Source of the DNA: Clarireedia homoeocarpa
Lineage: Eukaryota; Ascomycota; Leotiomycetes; Helotiales; Rutstroemiaceae
Direction: 5' to 3'
NCBI GenBank assembly: GCA_001465935.1
Contig: LNKV01000210.1
Location: 1-14,050 of the forward strand
Length of the DNA stretch: 14,050 nt
A program made the translations under genes and the position numbers. Below, piece by piece: positions 1 through 9,960 of this stretch (within the stretch, counting starts at the first letter, position 1; each line of letters begins with the position of its first letter). Below the pieces are notes generated by a model. The model searched no databases, had not been told where the DNA came from, and saw only the letters and a list, made by a program, of their open reading frames with translations.

Positions 1-9
1 GCCGCAATT

Positions 10-77
10 GGCTCCGGGTCGCATATGGCTCCGGGCTCCTTTTGGCTCCGGGAAGCCAATGACTCCGGAACCCATGG
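10..77. repeat. 17-bp tandem repeat, four units
   Basis: Four units at 10-26, 27-43, 44-60 and 61-77 each begin with g(g/a)ctccgg(g) and are spaced exactly 17 bases apart; the last 8-9 bases of each unit vary. The shared core is CTCCGG. The last unit has diverged (gactccgga). This may be an enhancer-like repeat of the U3 region if the segment is an LTR, but the function is inference. Confidence 0.85.
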
Positions 78-160
78 CAAATGCGACATATCCAGCATAG
101 GCATGGCTGGGCATGGCGGGATACAGCCGGCGGAACTGCCGGGGCTCCAAGCTTATATAG
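56..160 (+). promoter_or_regulatory. Possible promoter: CCAAT box and TATA-like box
   Basis: A CCAAT pentamer lies at 56-60 and a TATA-like ttatatag at 153-160, about 95 bases apart, on the + strand. Both are followed by a CT-rich tract at 171-193, a common setting for a fungal transcription start. If the host segment is an LTR this would be its U3 promoter. Only the motifs are seen. Confidence 0.3.
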
Positions 161-269
161 TTAGCAAGCAAGAGAGATTCTCTCTTCTCTCTTTGCGCAA
201 GATAATACAATGAGTTTTTAACCCTAAATTATCCTGCGTCACCTACAGCTGTACTGGTGTTCCGATATA

Positions 270-1037
270 AGTATTATAATATAAATTGATTTAATTATAC
301 TTTTTATTTATAAATCTCTTTTTATTATAAATCGCGATTTATATTTTATAATATATTTATTTTAATTAGTTTTATATATAAAGACTTATTTTAAAAGAAT
401 TAATTTAGTTTTTATTAAGTCTTTTAATATTTCCCTTTATATATTTTAAATTTTAAGATTATTAATCTTTTTATTATAATTAACTTTAAATACTAATTCT
501 ATTAAATATATATCTAAGTCTCGATAATATTTAAGTAATTTAACTACTTAGCTTTTATAAATTTTAAATAATTATAATAGTTCTATTATAAGTTTCTTTA
601 ATTTAGTTATAATTATAATTACTATTATATTATAAAGTATTATAAATTTACTTTATTTTTTATTTCTATTTATATTTAGTTAATTAAACTAGAATATATT
701 ATAAAAATTATTAAGTTTTTTACTATCTTTTAAAGATAATTAAATAATAATTATTTTAATAAATATATTAATAATCTTTTTATTATAGTTTAAATAGAGT
801 TGTTTTTATTATCTAGTATTATATATTAAGATTTAATTTTATTAATAAGAGAAAGAACTAATATCTTAATTATTTAATTTTCTATTTATTTTTCTAATTA
901 AAACTTCGATTATAAATCTTAGTTTTTTAAATAGATAATCTTTTTTATTTAATAAGTTAATTAATTAAAAGACTTTTATTTATATTAAAGTAACTTTAAT
1001 TTTATTTATTTATATTATTAAATATTATTATATAGAA
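270..1037 (-). pseudogene. Inverted fragment of Copia pol (N-terminal RT region)
   Basis: The reverse complement of this stretch matches 5009-5776 of the large Copia element nearly base for base, with roughly 10 % differences in the part I aligned, essentially all transitions, and one single-base length difference overall. Anchors include the cgcgattta block (left ~331-340, element ~5711-5719) and ttatataga at 1028-1036 against 5018-5010. It covers the integrase-RT linker and the first part of RT. It is therefore a second copy of the same family in opposite orientation. It is cut on the left by the un-mutated segment and on the right by the 5' LTR at 1038. Its remaining half is not found beside the 3' LTR. 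Like its partner it is riddled with TAA/TAG and cannot be expressed. Confidence 0.9.
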
Positions 1038-1402
1038 TATATTACAGAAAGATCTATATAATATATATAATTATAAAGTAGAACTGATTATTTAATCGAG
1101 TATATATATAATTAGTTTTTATAAACTGATCTTTAAAATTATAGAACTAAGACTTATAATCTATATTATAATATTACTAAAAATTAGTAATCTTAATATA
1201 CTACTTAGAACTCTTATTAATATATTATAACTCTTATTTATATTTCCTTTATAAATTATAGAATTAGATAGAACTACTTTCCTCAACTTAAGATTCTTAC
1301 TAATCTTTATAAATAAGACTAAGAATCTTAAGAAGAAAAGGAATAAATCAATTATATCTTTATTTTACTATTATATATCTAGTTATTATTTAAACTATAA
1401 TA
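1038..1402 (+). repeat. 5' LTR (365 bp)
   Basis: Aligns end to end without gaps to 10448-10812, with about 34 substitutions counted by eye (about 91 % identity), all but one of them transitions. It starts tatatta, the RIP form of TGTATTA, and ends aata against gata in the 3' copy, so the original termini were probably TG...CA. The left edge is fixed by the inverted pol fragment ending at 1037, the right edge by loss of similarity to the 3' LTR after 1402 and by the primer-binding site at 1403. It holds a 13-bp inverted repeat (separate entry). Confidence 0.93.
1287..1332. repeat. LTR hairpin, 13-bp perfect arms
   Basis: cttaagattctta at 1287-1299 and its exact reverse complement at 1320-1332 leave a 20-base loop. 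The same structure is in the other LTR at 10697-10742. As RNA it would form a stable stem in the LTR transcript; a role in polyadenylation or dimerisation is speculation. Confidence 0.8.
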
Positions 1403-1413
1403 GTTATAAGCCT
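1403..1413 (+). other. Primer-binding site, initiator-Met half-tRNA type
   Basis: Immediately after the 5' LTR the sequence gttataagcct reads, with RIP undone (TG to TA, CA to TA), as GTTATGAGCCC. This is complementary to the anticodon arm of eukaryotic initiator-Met tRNA (GGGCUCAUAAC). Drosophila copia and yeast Ty5 are primed by such an internal tRNA fragment rather than by the CCA end. The position at the LTR edge and the Copia domain order agree with this. The match is 11 bases and assumes two reverted transitions. Confidence 0.65.
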
Positions 1414-1549
1414 AATCTAATATTTACTTTATTATATAAAAAAACTATCTACTAATTTATTTAAAAAACTACTTTTTAAATACTTTCTTATATCTACTAA
1501 TTACTTTTCTTTATTTTTCTAATCTTAGTAATTATTATATTTTAACTCG

Positions 1550-2830
1550 AAATAATTAGTAGTACTAGACTATCTACTCGATAATAATAGGTAATATAGT
1601 TCTTAGAGTTTAAACGATAATATTAAATTAAAAGAATATAATATCTAATTAATCCCGATATTTATAAAAGATTAACTAGATTATTAGTTGATATCTAACT
1701 TAATAATTCGATTAGCGAAGATTAGTTTACTTAGTTTTTACTAGAACTACCTTCTATATACTAACTAAAAGACAAACTATATATTTAATTATTTACTAAC
1801 TATAATATTAAGATAAGTAGAATTAATAAAAAGAATATAAATATAAAAGATTATCTAAAATCGAAGTATCTATTAATCTAAGATATCTATAAAGATTTTA
1901 TAATTTTATAAAAGTAATTCTAAAATAAGAAAGCTAAGTATAATATTTATTATAAAGTCTTTAAAAATATTTATATATAAATTACTATAATTATAAATAC
2001 TAATTTCCTTATTGATTACAATCTATATAATACTAACTTTAATAATATTACTTTATATAATACTATCTATTCTCTTAAGACTCACTTTATACTCTATAAA
2101 TCAATAGTTCTAACTAATATTTAAAAAGAATATATTGATATATTCAATTAAATATAATATAATCGAGTATCTCTAAATAATTAATATAAAAAGTAGAATA
2201 TAATTTATAATAAAACTTATATATATCAGTTAAATAAAATAAAAGGGATAATCACTATAACTACCTTTCTAGAGATAGTAAAAATCAAGATTAAACTAAT
2301 TTAAATAGATAAGAAACTAAGATATATTATTATAAATTAATAACTAGATCTACTTATCTTAACTTTAAACTAAGTAAATATTATTCTTATTATTTAATTA
2401 GTTAATAAATCTTATAAATCTAAAGAAAAAGATATTTTTATAATAGTAATCTTTATAAAAGATATTATAAAATTAGAGACTATCTTAAATAAGAAAGACA
2501 AATCTAAATTTAAATCTTAAAAAAATAAAAATAAACTAATTAAAAAAGAAAATAAGAATTATCTATATTATTTAAAAAGTTAGTTCTTTAATTTAGAGAA
2601 TAGATATATATAAAAACTAGAAGATTATAACTAGTTAAGAAGAGTATTAAAAAATAAACTAATTAAAAAAAAATTTAGTAATACTAAAATTAAATAAATT
2701 AAAGAGAAATTTAAATTACTTTAATAAAATAATCTAAAGAAAGTAATAATTAAAAAAAAACTATTATAATTAATAACTAATTTAACTACCTTTCTATTAT
2801 CTTTCTCTAAAAAAGTTATAATAATAATTA
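1550..2830 (+). pseudogene. gag (capsid/nucleocapsid) region
   Basis: Frame +1 contains the pattern typical of Copia gag N-termini: an aromatic/Arg-rich stretch followed by an Ile-Asn-Pro-Asp motif at about 1648-1659. A helical region with conserved Leu/Tyr/Lys follows, as in the UBN2-type gag family. Near 2480-2700 the protein is very rich in Lys. It carries a possible degenerate CCHC knuckle around 2560-2610 (Tyr codons spaced where Cys would be), but the spacing is not canonical. The product would package the element RNA. Identity rests on position upstream of protease plus these weak motifs. Confidence 0.7.
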
Positions 2831-3260
2831 TCAACCTCTCTCTAGTAGATATTAATAATCTTAATATATACTTTATACTAATTATTATTAATAAATATTA
2901 TTTAGTAAACTCTACTCTTTTAAATAATTATAATATAATATACTTAGTTAATAATATCTCTTTACTTGATAATAGAAAGATTATTTATTCTAATAATAAT
3001 AATATTATCGAAGTTAGTATATTATTATTACTAATTATTAAACAAAGTACTTATATTATCAAGAATATTTTTAATAGTCTTAAAAGACCTAATACAAAGA
3101 ATCTTATTTTAATAAATATTACTTTTATTTCTAGTTTTTATATTAATATAGTTTCTAAGTCTTAATTAGTAAAAATAAATTTATAGTTTTATAATCTCGA
3201 CTATATATTAAGATATAATATATATAAGAAAAATACGATTATTATATTACTTATATAAAA
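2831..3260 (+). pseudogene. Retroviral-type aspartic protease and integrase lead-in
   Basis: Frame +1 shows the Copia protease layout: the catalytic Asp (gat, 2848-2850) after a hydrophobic pair. It is followed by the conserved downstream segment with Leu-Xaa-Asn-(Val/Ile)-hydrophobic-(Tyr/Phe)-(Ile/Val)-Pro-like and a Thr/Ile-Asn-Ile-Val-Ser motif around 3095-3160, which in family members reads N-V-hydrophobic-Y-V-P...N-(I/L)-(V/L)-S. The residue after Asp has changed from the expected Thr/Ser-Gly pair. The enzyme would cleave the gag-pol polyprotein; here it is inactive. Confidence 0.8.
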
Positions 3261-3399
3261 GTATAATCTAATCTTTTTAGAATTTAAAAAAGTTATTTCT
3301 TACTATCTAATTAATCTAAATAATATTCTTATAAACAAAGTTATAATAATATACTTAATTATCTATTATAAAATTAATAAGTCTTTTAAATAACTATAT

Positions 3400-4200
3400 A
3401 ATCCTCTATTTAATAGAGAGGATATTATATAAATATAGTATAATAAAACTAGATATCTCGAATAAAAAGCTTTTAAATATTTAATAAATAAAGTAAAAAA
3501 TATAAAAATTAAAAGAATCTTAAAAGTTAATTATAAGTATTATATAAAAGTATATACTAAACAAGTTATCAACTATTACTTAAAAGATTAGTAACTACTA
3601 TAACTATTTTATAAGATTATATAAGATCTTTTCGACTTCTTAATATCGTTTAATAGATACTTATAATTATTACTAATCAAGAAGTTATATAATAGTAAGA
3701 TCTTTAGAATTCTACTTATTAATAAAACTTATTATAAAGTATTTCAAACGATTACTAATTTTAAAATATAAATAAAATAATAGTATTACTTATCTATTTA
3801 TATTATTAAATAAGATAATAATAAATTAGTAATTAGTATTAATAGATATATAAAGTTTAAATAATAGATATTTATAGAAGGAATTAAAATTAAACTATTA
3901 CTAGCTTATATTTATAAGTTAAATAGTATAACAAAGTATATAGATTAAGAAGTTATTATTAAGATAATAAAAATATAAACTTAAGCGAATCTTCTATTAA
4001 AGTTATAGCCCGAAATTATATAAATAGTAATTTACTTATATAATATAAGTCTATTATAATAAAGAAACTTTAGGATATTAAATAAAATCCTAGATTCGTA
4101 GTTTAAATAATATTTCCGATAATATAACTTAGTACTAATAATATTAATTATTACTAATTTATATTTAAACTAGAATAATATATACTATTATAACTATTAA
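3400..4200 (+). pseudogene. Integrase (HHCC zinc domain and DDE core)
   Basis: Frame +1. The HHCC start is visible as TAG (Trp) plus TAT (His) at 3436-3441 and a second TAT (His) about 15 bases on, and then two Tyr codons (former Cys) at 3532 and 3541. The DDE core follows. The first Asp is gat at 3625-3627 in an Asp-Leu-Phe context, and the second is gat at 3814-3816 in the Gln-Asp-Asn context (the Gln is a TAA stop). The Glu position in the Asn-Gly-Xaa-Xaa-Glu-Arg motif is Lys (aag, 3934-3936). The enzyme would insert the cDNA; the Glu-to-Lys change and several stops abolish it. Confidence 0.88.
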
Positions 4201-5559
4201 GTTTATTCTTTAAATAAAAAATAAGAAATTGATATTAATAAATAATAGTATAAAATTAATTCTCGAGTTTATTTAAAATACTTAATAGATTATATATCTA
4301 GATTACTAATCTACCGAATATAAATACCGAAATTTAATAAGATTGTTATTACTTATAATATCTAGTTTAATAAAAATATTATTTACTTTAAAGCTAATAA
4401 AAACTAGGAAGTATTTTTAAAAAAGTATTTAAATAAAATTATTCGAACCTTTAATCTTAGGATTATTAAAAACCCAAATAGATTAATATTAAAAAGTAAT
4501 AATATAAATAATCTTAATATAGCTATTAGAGGGATCGCTTTATAAAATATTAATAATTAAGAATATTATAAGAAGATCTCGGAGATAAAGAAGTTTAGTA
4601 ATAATAAATAAAGTCCTTTTAATAGTTTATAACTTTTAGATAATAGTTTATATCTAAATAGAAATAGTAGTAATCTAAATATATAATATTTATAAGATCA
4701 ATTTAAAGATCAAATTAATATTAGAATTAAAATTATAATTAACTAAACTCAAAGTATAGAGATTAATACTTCTATTAGTAATAAACAAGATTAGAAAAGA
4801 AGATAAATAGAATATAAAATACTTAGTAAGTTTATATTATCTACTTTATTAATAATTAAAAAAATTAATAAACTTAAAGATAAGATAGATTATAATTATA
4901 CTAATATTATTAATATACTTTATAGAAAATACAAAGAAAGTTTAAAAGAAAATATTACTAAGTTTATATCCTTATAAATTAAAGATACTTTATATAATTC
5001 TATATATACTCTATATAATAATATTTAGTAATATAAATAAAAAGAGATTAAAACTACTTTAATATAAATAAAAGCCTTTTAATCAACTAACTTATTAAAT
5101 AAAGAGAGTTATCTACTTAAAAAACTAAAATTTATAATCGAAATCCTAACTAGAAAAATAAATAGAAAATTAAATAATTAAAATATCAGTCTTTTTTCCT
5201 ACTAACTAAATTAAATCTTAATATATAATACTAGATAATAAAAATAACTTCGTTTAAAATATAATAAGAAGATCGTTAATATATTTATTAGAACGATTAT
5301 TATTTAATTGTTTTTAAAAGATAGTAAAAAGTTTAATAATTTCTATAATATATTCTAGTTTAATTAACTAGATATAGATAGAAATAAAGAGTAAAATAAA
5401 TTTATAATACTTTATAATATAGTAGTAACTACGATTATAATTAAATTAAAGAAACTTATAATAAAACTATTATAATTATTTAAAATTTATAAAAGCTAAG
5501 TAGTTAAATTACTTAAATATTACTAAGACTTAGATATATATTTAATAAGATTAATATTT

Positions 5560-6360
5560 AAAATTAATTATAATAAAGAGATTAATAATCTTAGAACTTG
5601 AAATATATAAAAGGAAATATTAAAAAGCTTAATAAAAACTAAACTAATCTCTTTAAAATAAGTTTTTATATATAAAACTAATTAAGATAAATATATTATA
5701 AAGTATAGATCGCGATTTATAATAAAAAGAGATTTATAAATAAAAAATATAATCGAATTAATTTATATTATAATACTCGCTTCTTATTCCTTTTATATTA
5801 TTATAGTTATAATAACTAAATTTAATTTTAAAACTAAGTAGTTTGATATAGTAAATATTTTTATAAATATACTATATAACTTAAATAATAAACTAGTTAT
5901 ATATTATCTACTAGATAATTATAAAATAGAAAATATAATAGTAATTATTAACTATATTCTCTATAGTTTATAAGATTTATTAATAATTTAATTTAAAGAT
6001 TTTATTAAGATCTTAATTAAATTAGAAATAAAGTTATATTTAAATAAACTTTATATACTTATTATCGAGAATTATAAAATATTAATACTCTTCTTTATAA
6101 ATAATATTCAGATTATTTATAATAAGAAATATATTAAAGAAACTAAGAGAATTATTAATAAGATCTAATCTATATATAAACTATATAAGATAAACGATAT
6201 AGAATAGTTCTTAGAAATTCGAATTATTAGAAACTGATCTTAGAAAAAACTATAACTAGTTTATAATATTTATATTAAAAAGATTATTAGAAAGTTTAAT
6301 CTTATTAATAATAAATCTATAAATACTTTACTTCTGATTATAGAATTTAAAAAGAATAAA
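5560..6360 (+). pseudogene. Reverse transcriptase (RVT_2, Copia type)
   Basis: Frame +1 carries the full set of Copia RT blocks. The order is a Trp/Val-Phe-Xaa-Tyr-Lys block, then Lys-Xaa-Arg-Xaa-Arg-Phe-(Val/Ile), then Gln-Phe-Asp-Xaa-Val with the first catalytic Asp intact (gat, 5845-5847). After these comes a segment with Leu-Tyr-Xaa-Leu-(Gln/stop)-Asp, and the F/Y-V-D-D block at 6094-6105. There both aspartates are now Asn (aat aat), followed by Ile-Gln. The loss of both aspartates by G-to-A is what RIP on the opposite strand would give. The 5' part has a reverse-complement copy at 270-1037. Confidence 0.93.
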
Positions 6361-6579
6361 GATAATATAGTAAAATTAATAATTAAAAAATATCAAGAAA
6401 AAGTTAGATTAATTCTATATATTATAATTATCTTATATATAAATATTATATTTATTATATTATAATTATCTTATTTCCTTACTAATCTATTAGAAGATTA
6501 TTTAAGAATAATAGATTATTATATTAATTACTTATAAAAAATAAGATATCTTATTATTAAATATAATATAAATTATTTA

Positions 6580-7098
6580 TTCTAACTACTTATAATATCA
6601 AATATATTATTTACTAATAATAATAAAATAAAGTAATCTTTTTAAAAGTATATAATATTATTATATAATAGACTGATTATTTAGAAAATATCGAAGTAAG
6701 ATATTATAATAATATTTATAATTGAAACTAAATTATTTAATATAAAAAGAACTATAAAGGAAACTATAATAATAAATAAACTATTAAAGAAACTCGAACT
6801 AGTTATATCTAAACTGATTATTATTTATTATAATATATAAGTAATAAGATTAGTTATAAATAAAAATAAGAGAATATCTACTAAACTTAGATATATCAAT
6901 ATCTAAAATATATAATTAAAATAAAAATATTCGAAAAAATCGTTTAATATTATCTATTTACTTATAAAGAATATACTTACTAATAACTTTATTAAGAATC
7001 TTATATAGTAATAGTTTAAATACTTCTATATTTATCTAAACTTATAAGATATAAAGAGTAAGATCGAGAAGTTAAATATAATAACTAAGATTTTATAA
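6580..7098 (+). pseudogene. RNase H domain, end of pol
   Basis: Frame +1 has the Copia RNase H motifs in order. The Ser-Asp motif is Ser-Asn here (tca aat, 6598-6603). A Thr-Glu-Ala-Glu block follows, now Ile-Glu-Thr-Lys, at 6721-6729. Next is the Tyr-Cys-Asp-Asn-Gln block, now Tyr-Tyr-Asn-Ile-stop, near 6829-6840. Then comes the Lys-Leu-Arg-His-(Ile/Val) block and the closing Leu-Thr-Lys-like tail about 6960-7050. The frame ends at stop codons from 7096 onward. It would remove the RNA strand during reverse transcription. Confidence 0.9.
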
Positions 7099-7386
7099 AA
7101 TACTTTTTAAAAGTTATTTTTTTATTTATTATTTCTTTTTATAAATAAAACTTACTAATAATTTAATTTTAAAATACAAAGTAGAGTAAAATTAAAATAG
7201 ATAATCTTTTAAAAAATAATTAACTTATTTAGTAAAAATCTTTCTTTAAGTTAATCTTTTTATAATATTTAGAAATTCAATTTAATATAATTATTAATAT
7301 AAATAAATAGTATAGAAAATATAACTAATAAATAGATAATCCTAAACTATTTATATAATAAAATTATTAATTAGTATAAAGTAGAA
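7099..7386. other. Post-pol AT-rich spacer, no recognised content
   Basis: Extremely AT-rich sequence between the RNase H end and the tandem duplication. No frame reads as protein after allowing for RIP, and no repeat partner was seen. It probably belonged to the element's 3' region. Confidence 0.5.
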
Positions 7387-7652
7387 TTAACTTTATAATA
7401 TTCTTAACTATTTATTTAAAGTATTTTAAATATTTATTATAAGTTTATATAAAAGATATTAAGTTTAATATATATTTAATTAACTATTTTTAAATTATCT
7501 AAATATATTTTAAATACTNTTAACTTTATAATATCTTTAACTATTTATTTAAAGTATTTTAAATATTTATTATAAGTTTATATAAAAGATATTAAGTTTA
7601 ATATATATTTAATTAACTATTTTTAAGTTATCTAAATATATTTTAAATACTT
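7387..7652. repeat. 133-bp tandem duplication with one N at the junction
   Basis: 7387-7519 and 7520-7652 are near-identical copies, in register, with only three substitutions that I can find over 132 bases. The N at 7519 is the last base of copy 1. The copies are far more alike than the two LTRs are. Either a recent tandem duplication, or two contig ends with a shared overlap joined by a one-base gap. Confidence 0.9.
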
Positions 7653-7709
7653 TTACTTAGTTATCTTACTATTATTTAATATCTACTTTATTTTAATATA
7701 AAATAATCA

Positions 7710-8340
7710 CTTAATTTCTTTTTCCGAAAACCTAGATATAACTAACTTTCTAAATATTATTATATAAGTTTTAGTATAATTTATAAATAAACTCGAAATA
7801 GTAAAGAAACTTTAAAAGTAAACTAAATAGTTAATATTTCGATATAAAGATTAGTATATAAAAGACTTATATCTATTTAGAAGATTATAAATATCTAGAA
7901 CTCTTAGATAACTATTTCGAATATCAGAATCTTATATATATATTAAAGACTTATAAAATATAATATAAAATAGAATTATAAAATAATAAGAAGTTTATAA
8001 AATTACTTCGAGAATAAGTTAAGAATAATTAGATAATCTAGAATAATATATAAGAGTAATAGTAGAAAGAATATTTAGAAAAGTACTAATTATATTAGTA
8101 TAAGATATAAAAGTTATTTTATTATAAAAAGACCTTTAAAGAATAATAAAAGAATTAGAATAACTAATCTAATCTAGATCTTGAAAGTAAATATAATAAG
8201 AACTAGATAAAATAAATAGATTATTATTTTTATTATTATTATCTTTATTATTCTTTTTATTCTCTTTATTCTTATTATCTTCCTAACTATTATCCTCTTT
8301 ATTAAAAAGCTAATTTATAAAACAATCCTCTAAATTATAT
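7710..8340 (+). pseudogene. Unrecognised decayed open frame X (frame +2)
   Basis: Frame +2 reads like mutated protein from about 7790. It has regular Glu/Lys/Leu/Tyr-rich, probably helical composition, and stops that are nearly all TAA/TAG, where Gln or Trp would restore the frame. The segment 7862-8210 is the clearest, with acidic and aromatic residues at coiled-coil-like spacing. It ends in a pyrimidine-rich run (8221-8310) that would encode a His/Tyr-rich or, in frame +1, Ser-rich low-complexity segment. It lies between RNase H and the 3' LTR, where ordinary Copia elements have no gene. I do not recognise the family and assign no function. Confidence 0.45.
8221..8310. repeat. Pyrimidine-rich low-complexity tract
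   Basis: A run of tta/ttc/tct triplets on the + strand (repeated tatt, ctt, tct words) nearly free of G and poor in A-runs. Undoing RIP gives TCA/TCT/CAT triplets, so it was a Ser- or His-rich linker, depending on frame. It separates the two unrecognised frames X and Y. Confidence 0.6.
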
Positions 8341-8379
8341 ATCTTAGTTAATATTCTGAAAAACTTCTTTATATCTTTT

Positions 8380-9960
8380 AAATCTTAAAGACTCGATATT
8401 AAATTAATTATAGAAATAATAAAAAGAAATTTATTTTATTAGGACTTTTTAATTTAGATAATACTAATAATTTCTTAGTAGCTAGTATTAAAACTTTAAA
8501 GATAAAATAATATTTCTTTATTTAATAATCTTAATAATAACCCGACTTCTTAATATTTATATAATTATAATAATATCTTTTACTAAAACTATATAAAGTA
8601 CTTTGAATATAATTAAAATAAAGAATATAATAGTGATTACTATAATTCTAAAAGTTATAATAATCTTAAATATATTCTCGAAGAATCTTAATATTTTTAT
8701 TAGATAACTTTAATAAATTATATAAAGAAATAATCTAAGTATTAATTAGAGTAATAAGTTAGTTATTAAATAAACCGATTTAACTAGCTTCTATATAAGT
8801 TTCTTTATAAGATATATAAAAGTTAAATAGAAAAGTAATTATTCGACTTTTATATTATAAAGTCTAAAATTAAACTAAAGAAGAAACTAGATACTATATT
8901 AGATATATATTAAATATAAGATTATAAAAAACTTATAAGTTTAGAAAGTATAAAATTAAATAACTTAGTTTATAATATCTATTAGAACTAAGCCTAGTTT
9001 ATAAATCTAATAATAAAAATCTATAAATAGAAATAATATATCTTATAAGTATCTAAAGAAAACTAATAAGAATTTATAATTAAATAAGACTATAAGTTTA
9101 AGAATATAGAACTTTATAAAAAGTATAAAGTATAATAAAATTATATATTTAAATATCAACTAGAGACTTATAAAGATTAAATAAAGATAGTAGATATTAT
9201 AAACTCTAAGATAAAATAAATAATTATTTATTTTAATTAGTAAAAAGAGAATTATCTTTTTAAAAGCTAGAAACTATTTCTAGTAAAAAAGATTAATAAA
9301 AAGAAGATAAACTTAAAAGATCTTTATATAAAATAATTAGAGAATATATAAGAGTTTTACTCGAATAAAAATTAAAAGAAACGATTTATATAAACTAAGT
9401 TCAAGGAGATAAGATCTAAAAATTAATTATAAAAATAATTAGTAACTAAAAGGTAAAGAGATTAGAAAAGTGAAAAGAATTTGAAACTTACTAATAATAA
9501 AAAATAAATAATATCTATAATAATAGTATTAGTCTTAATCGAAAATATTTAATTCTTATAATTAGAAATAAAGAGATTAAAATTAAAAAGATCAAACTTA
9601 TTATTTATCTAAATAGAAAAAGAAGATTATATATTATTATATTATTAATAAACTTAATAAGCAATTTATCGAGTATATAATTAATTAGCTAGAATTATTA
9701 CTTTATAAATACAATTATAATAAAGTCTATAACTAACTTAATAGAAGTTATTATATTTATCTCTATTATTACTTTACTTATCTAATAGAGTATAATTATA
9801 TTTAGATATAATAAAAATTAGAAGATAAAATAAGATAGAAAGTATAAATTATAAAAAGAATAAATAGAAAGTATTATTATTACTACTGATATTACTATTA
9901 TATAATATAAATAGAAAGAAGTAATTTAAATATATATATCTTGAAATAATTACTTTAAAC
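8380..9960 (+). pseudogene. Unrecognised decayed open frame Y (frame +1)
   Basis: From the gat at 8395 frame +1 reads as a long decayed protein: Asp/Glu/Tyr/Leu-rich through about 9000, then Lys-rich (9240-9450), then Ser/Arg-like and Pro/Leu-rich at the end (9580-9900). Stops are TAA/TAG only in the stretch I translated, as RIP of CAA, CAG and TGG would give. Codon phase is the same as gag-pol, but X and the duplicated spacer intervene, so a simple read-through product is unlikely. X and Y could be one gene with an intron or frameshift near 8330-8390. No motif of RT, helicase, chromodomain or envelope protein was identified. Its place suggests a gene carried by the element, or an older insertion inside it. 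Confidence 0.5.

Larger units (their letters stand above)
1..267. mobile_element. Un-mutated GC-balanced segment, probable 3' part of an LTR
   Basis: This is the only stretch with normal base composition; it contains many intact CpA and TpG steps (for example gcatggc, cccatgg, gcaaatgcg), so it has not been hit by RIP. It holds four 17-bp tandem units, a CCAAT box, a TATA-like box, a CT-rich inverted repeat around 168-195, and a C+A/T-rich end terminating in ttccgata. That order (upstream repeats, TATA, CT-rich leader, end in (C/T)A) resembles U3-R-U5 of a fungal LTR. It stops where the mutated Copia fragment begins at about 268-270. I infer a solo LTR or the end of a younger element inserted into older mutated DNA. 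Its left end is outside the window. The alternative is ordinary intergenic DNA at the edge of a RIP-affected block. No gene is supported here. Confidence 0.45.
1550..7098 (+). pseudogene. Decayed gag-pol polyprotein, single frame (Copia)
   Basis: One frame (+1) can be followed from about 1550 to a terminal stop near 7096-7098, some 1,850 codons, within the usual range for a fused Copia polyprotein or slightly above it. Anchors in this frame are gag around 1654, protease Asp at 2848, integrase His/Cys and Asp codons at 3436-3816, RT at 5845 and 6100, and RNase H at 6598-6726. I found no frameshift; the damage is transitions, giving TAG/TAA where Trp, Gln or Arg codons are expected and occasional TGA. 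The stretch 4200-5560 between integrase and RT is the Lys- and Asn-rich linker and contains no recognised motif. The true start codon is unclear because ATG is turned into ATA by RIP. The domains are described separately. Confidence 0.9.

Noticed and set aside
25..213. 62-codon ATG-initiated open frame in the GC-balanced segment
   Set aside because: It lies across the 17-bp repeats and the TATA-like box, shows no domain or signal, and is the length expected by chance in a short non-AT-rich segment.
8221..8310. Microsatellite of independent origin
   Set aside because: The triplet words are irregular and lie within what reads as a low-complexity protein linker between two decayed frames.
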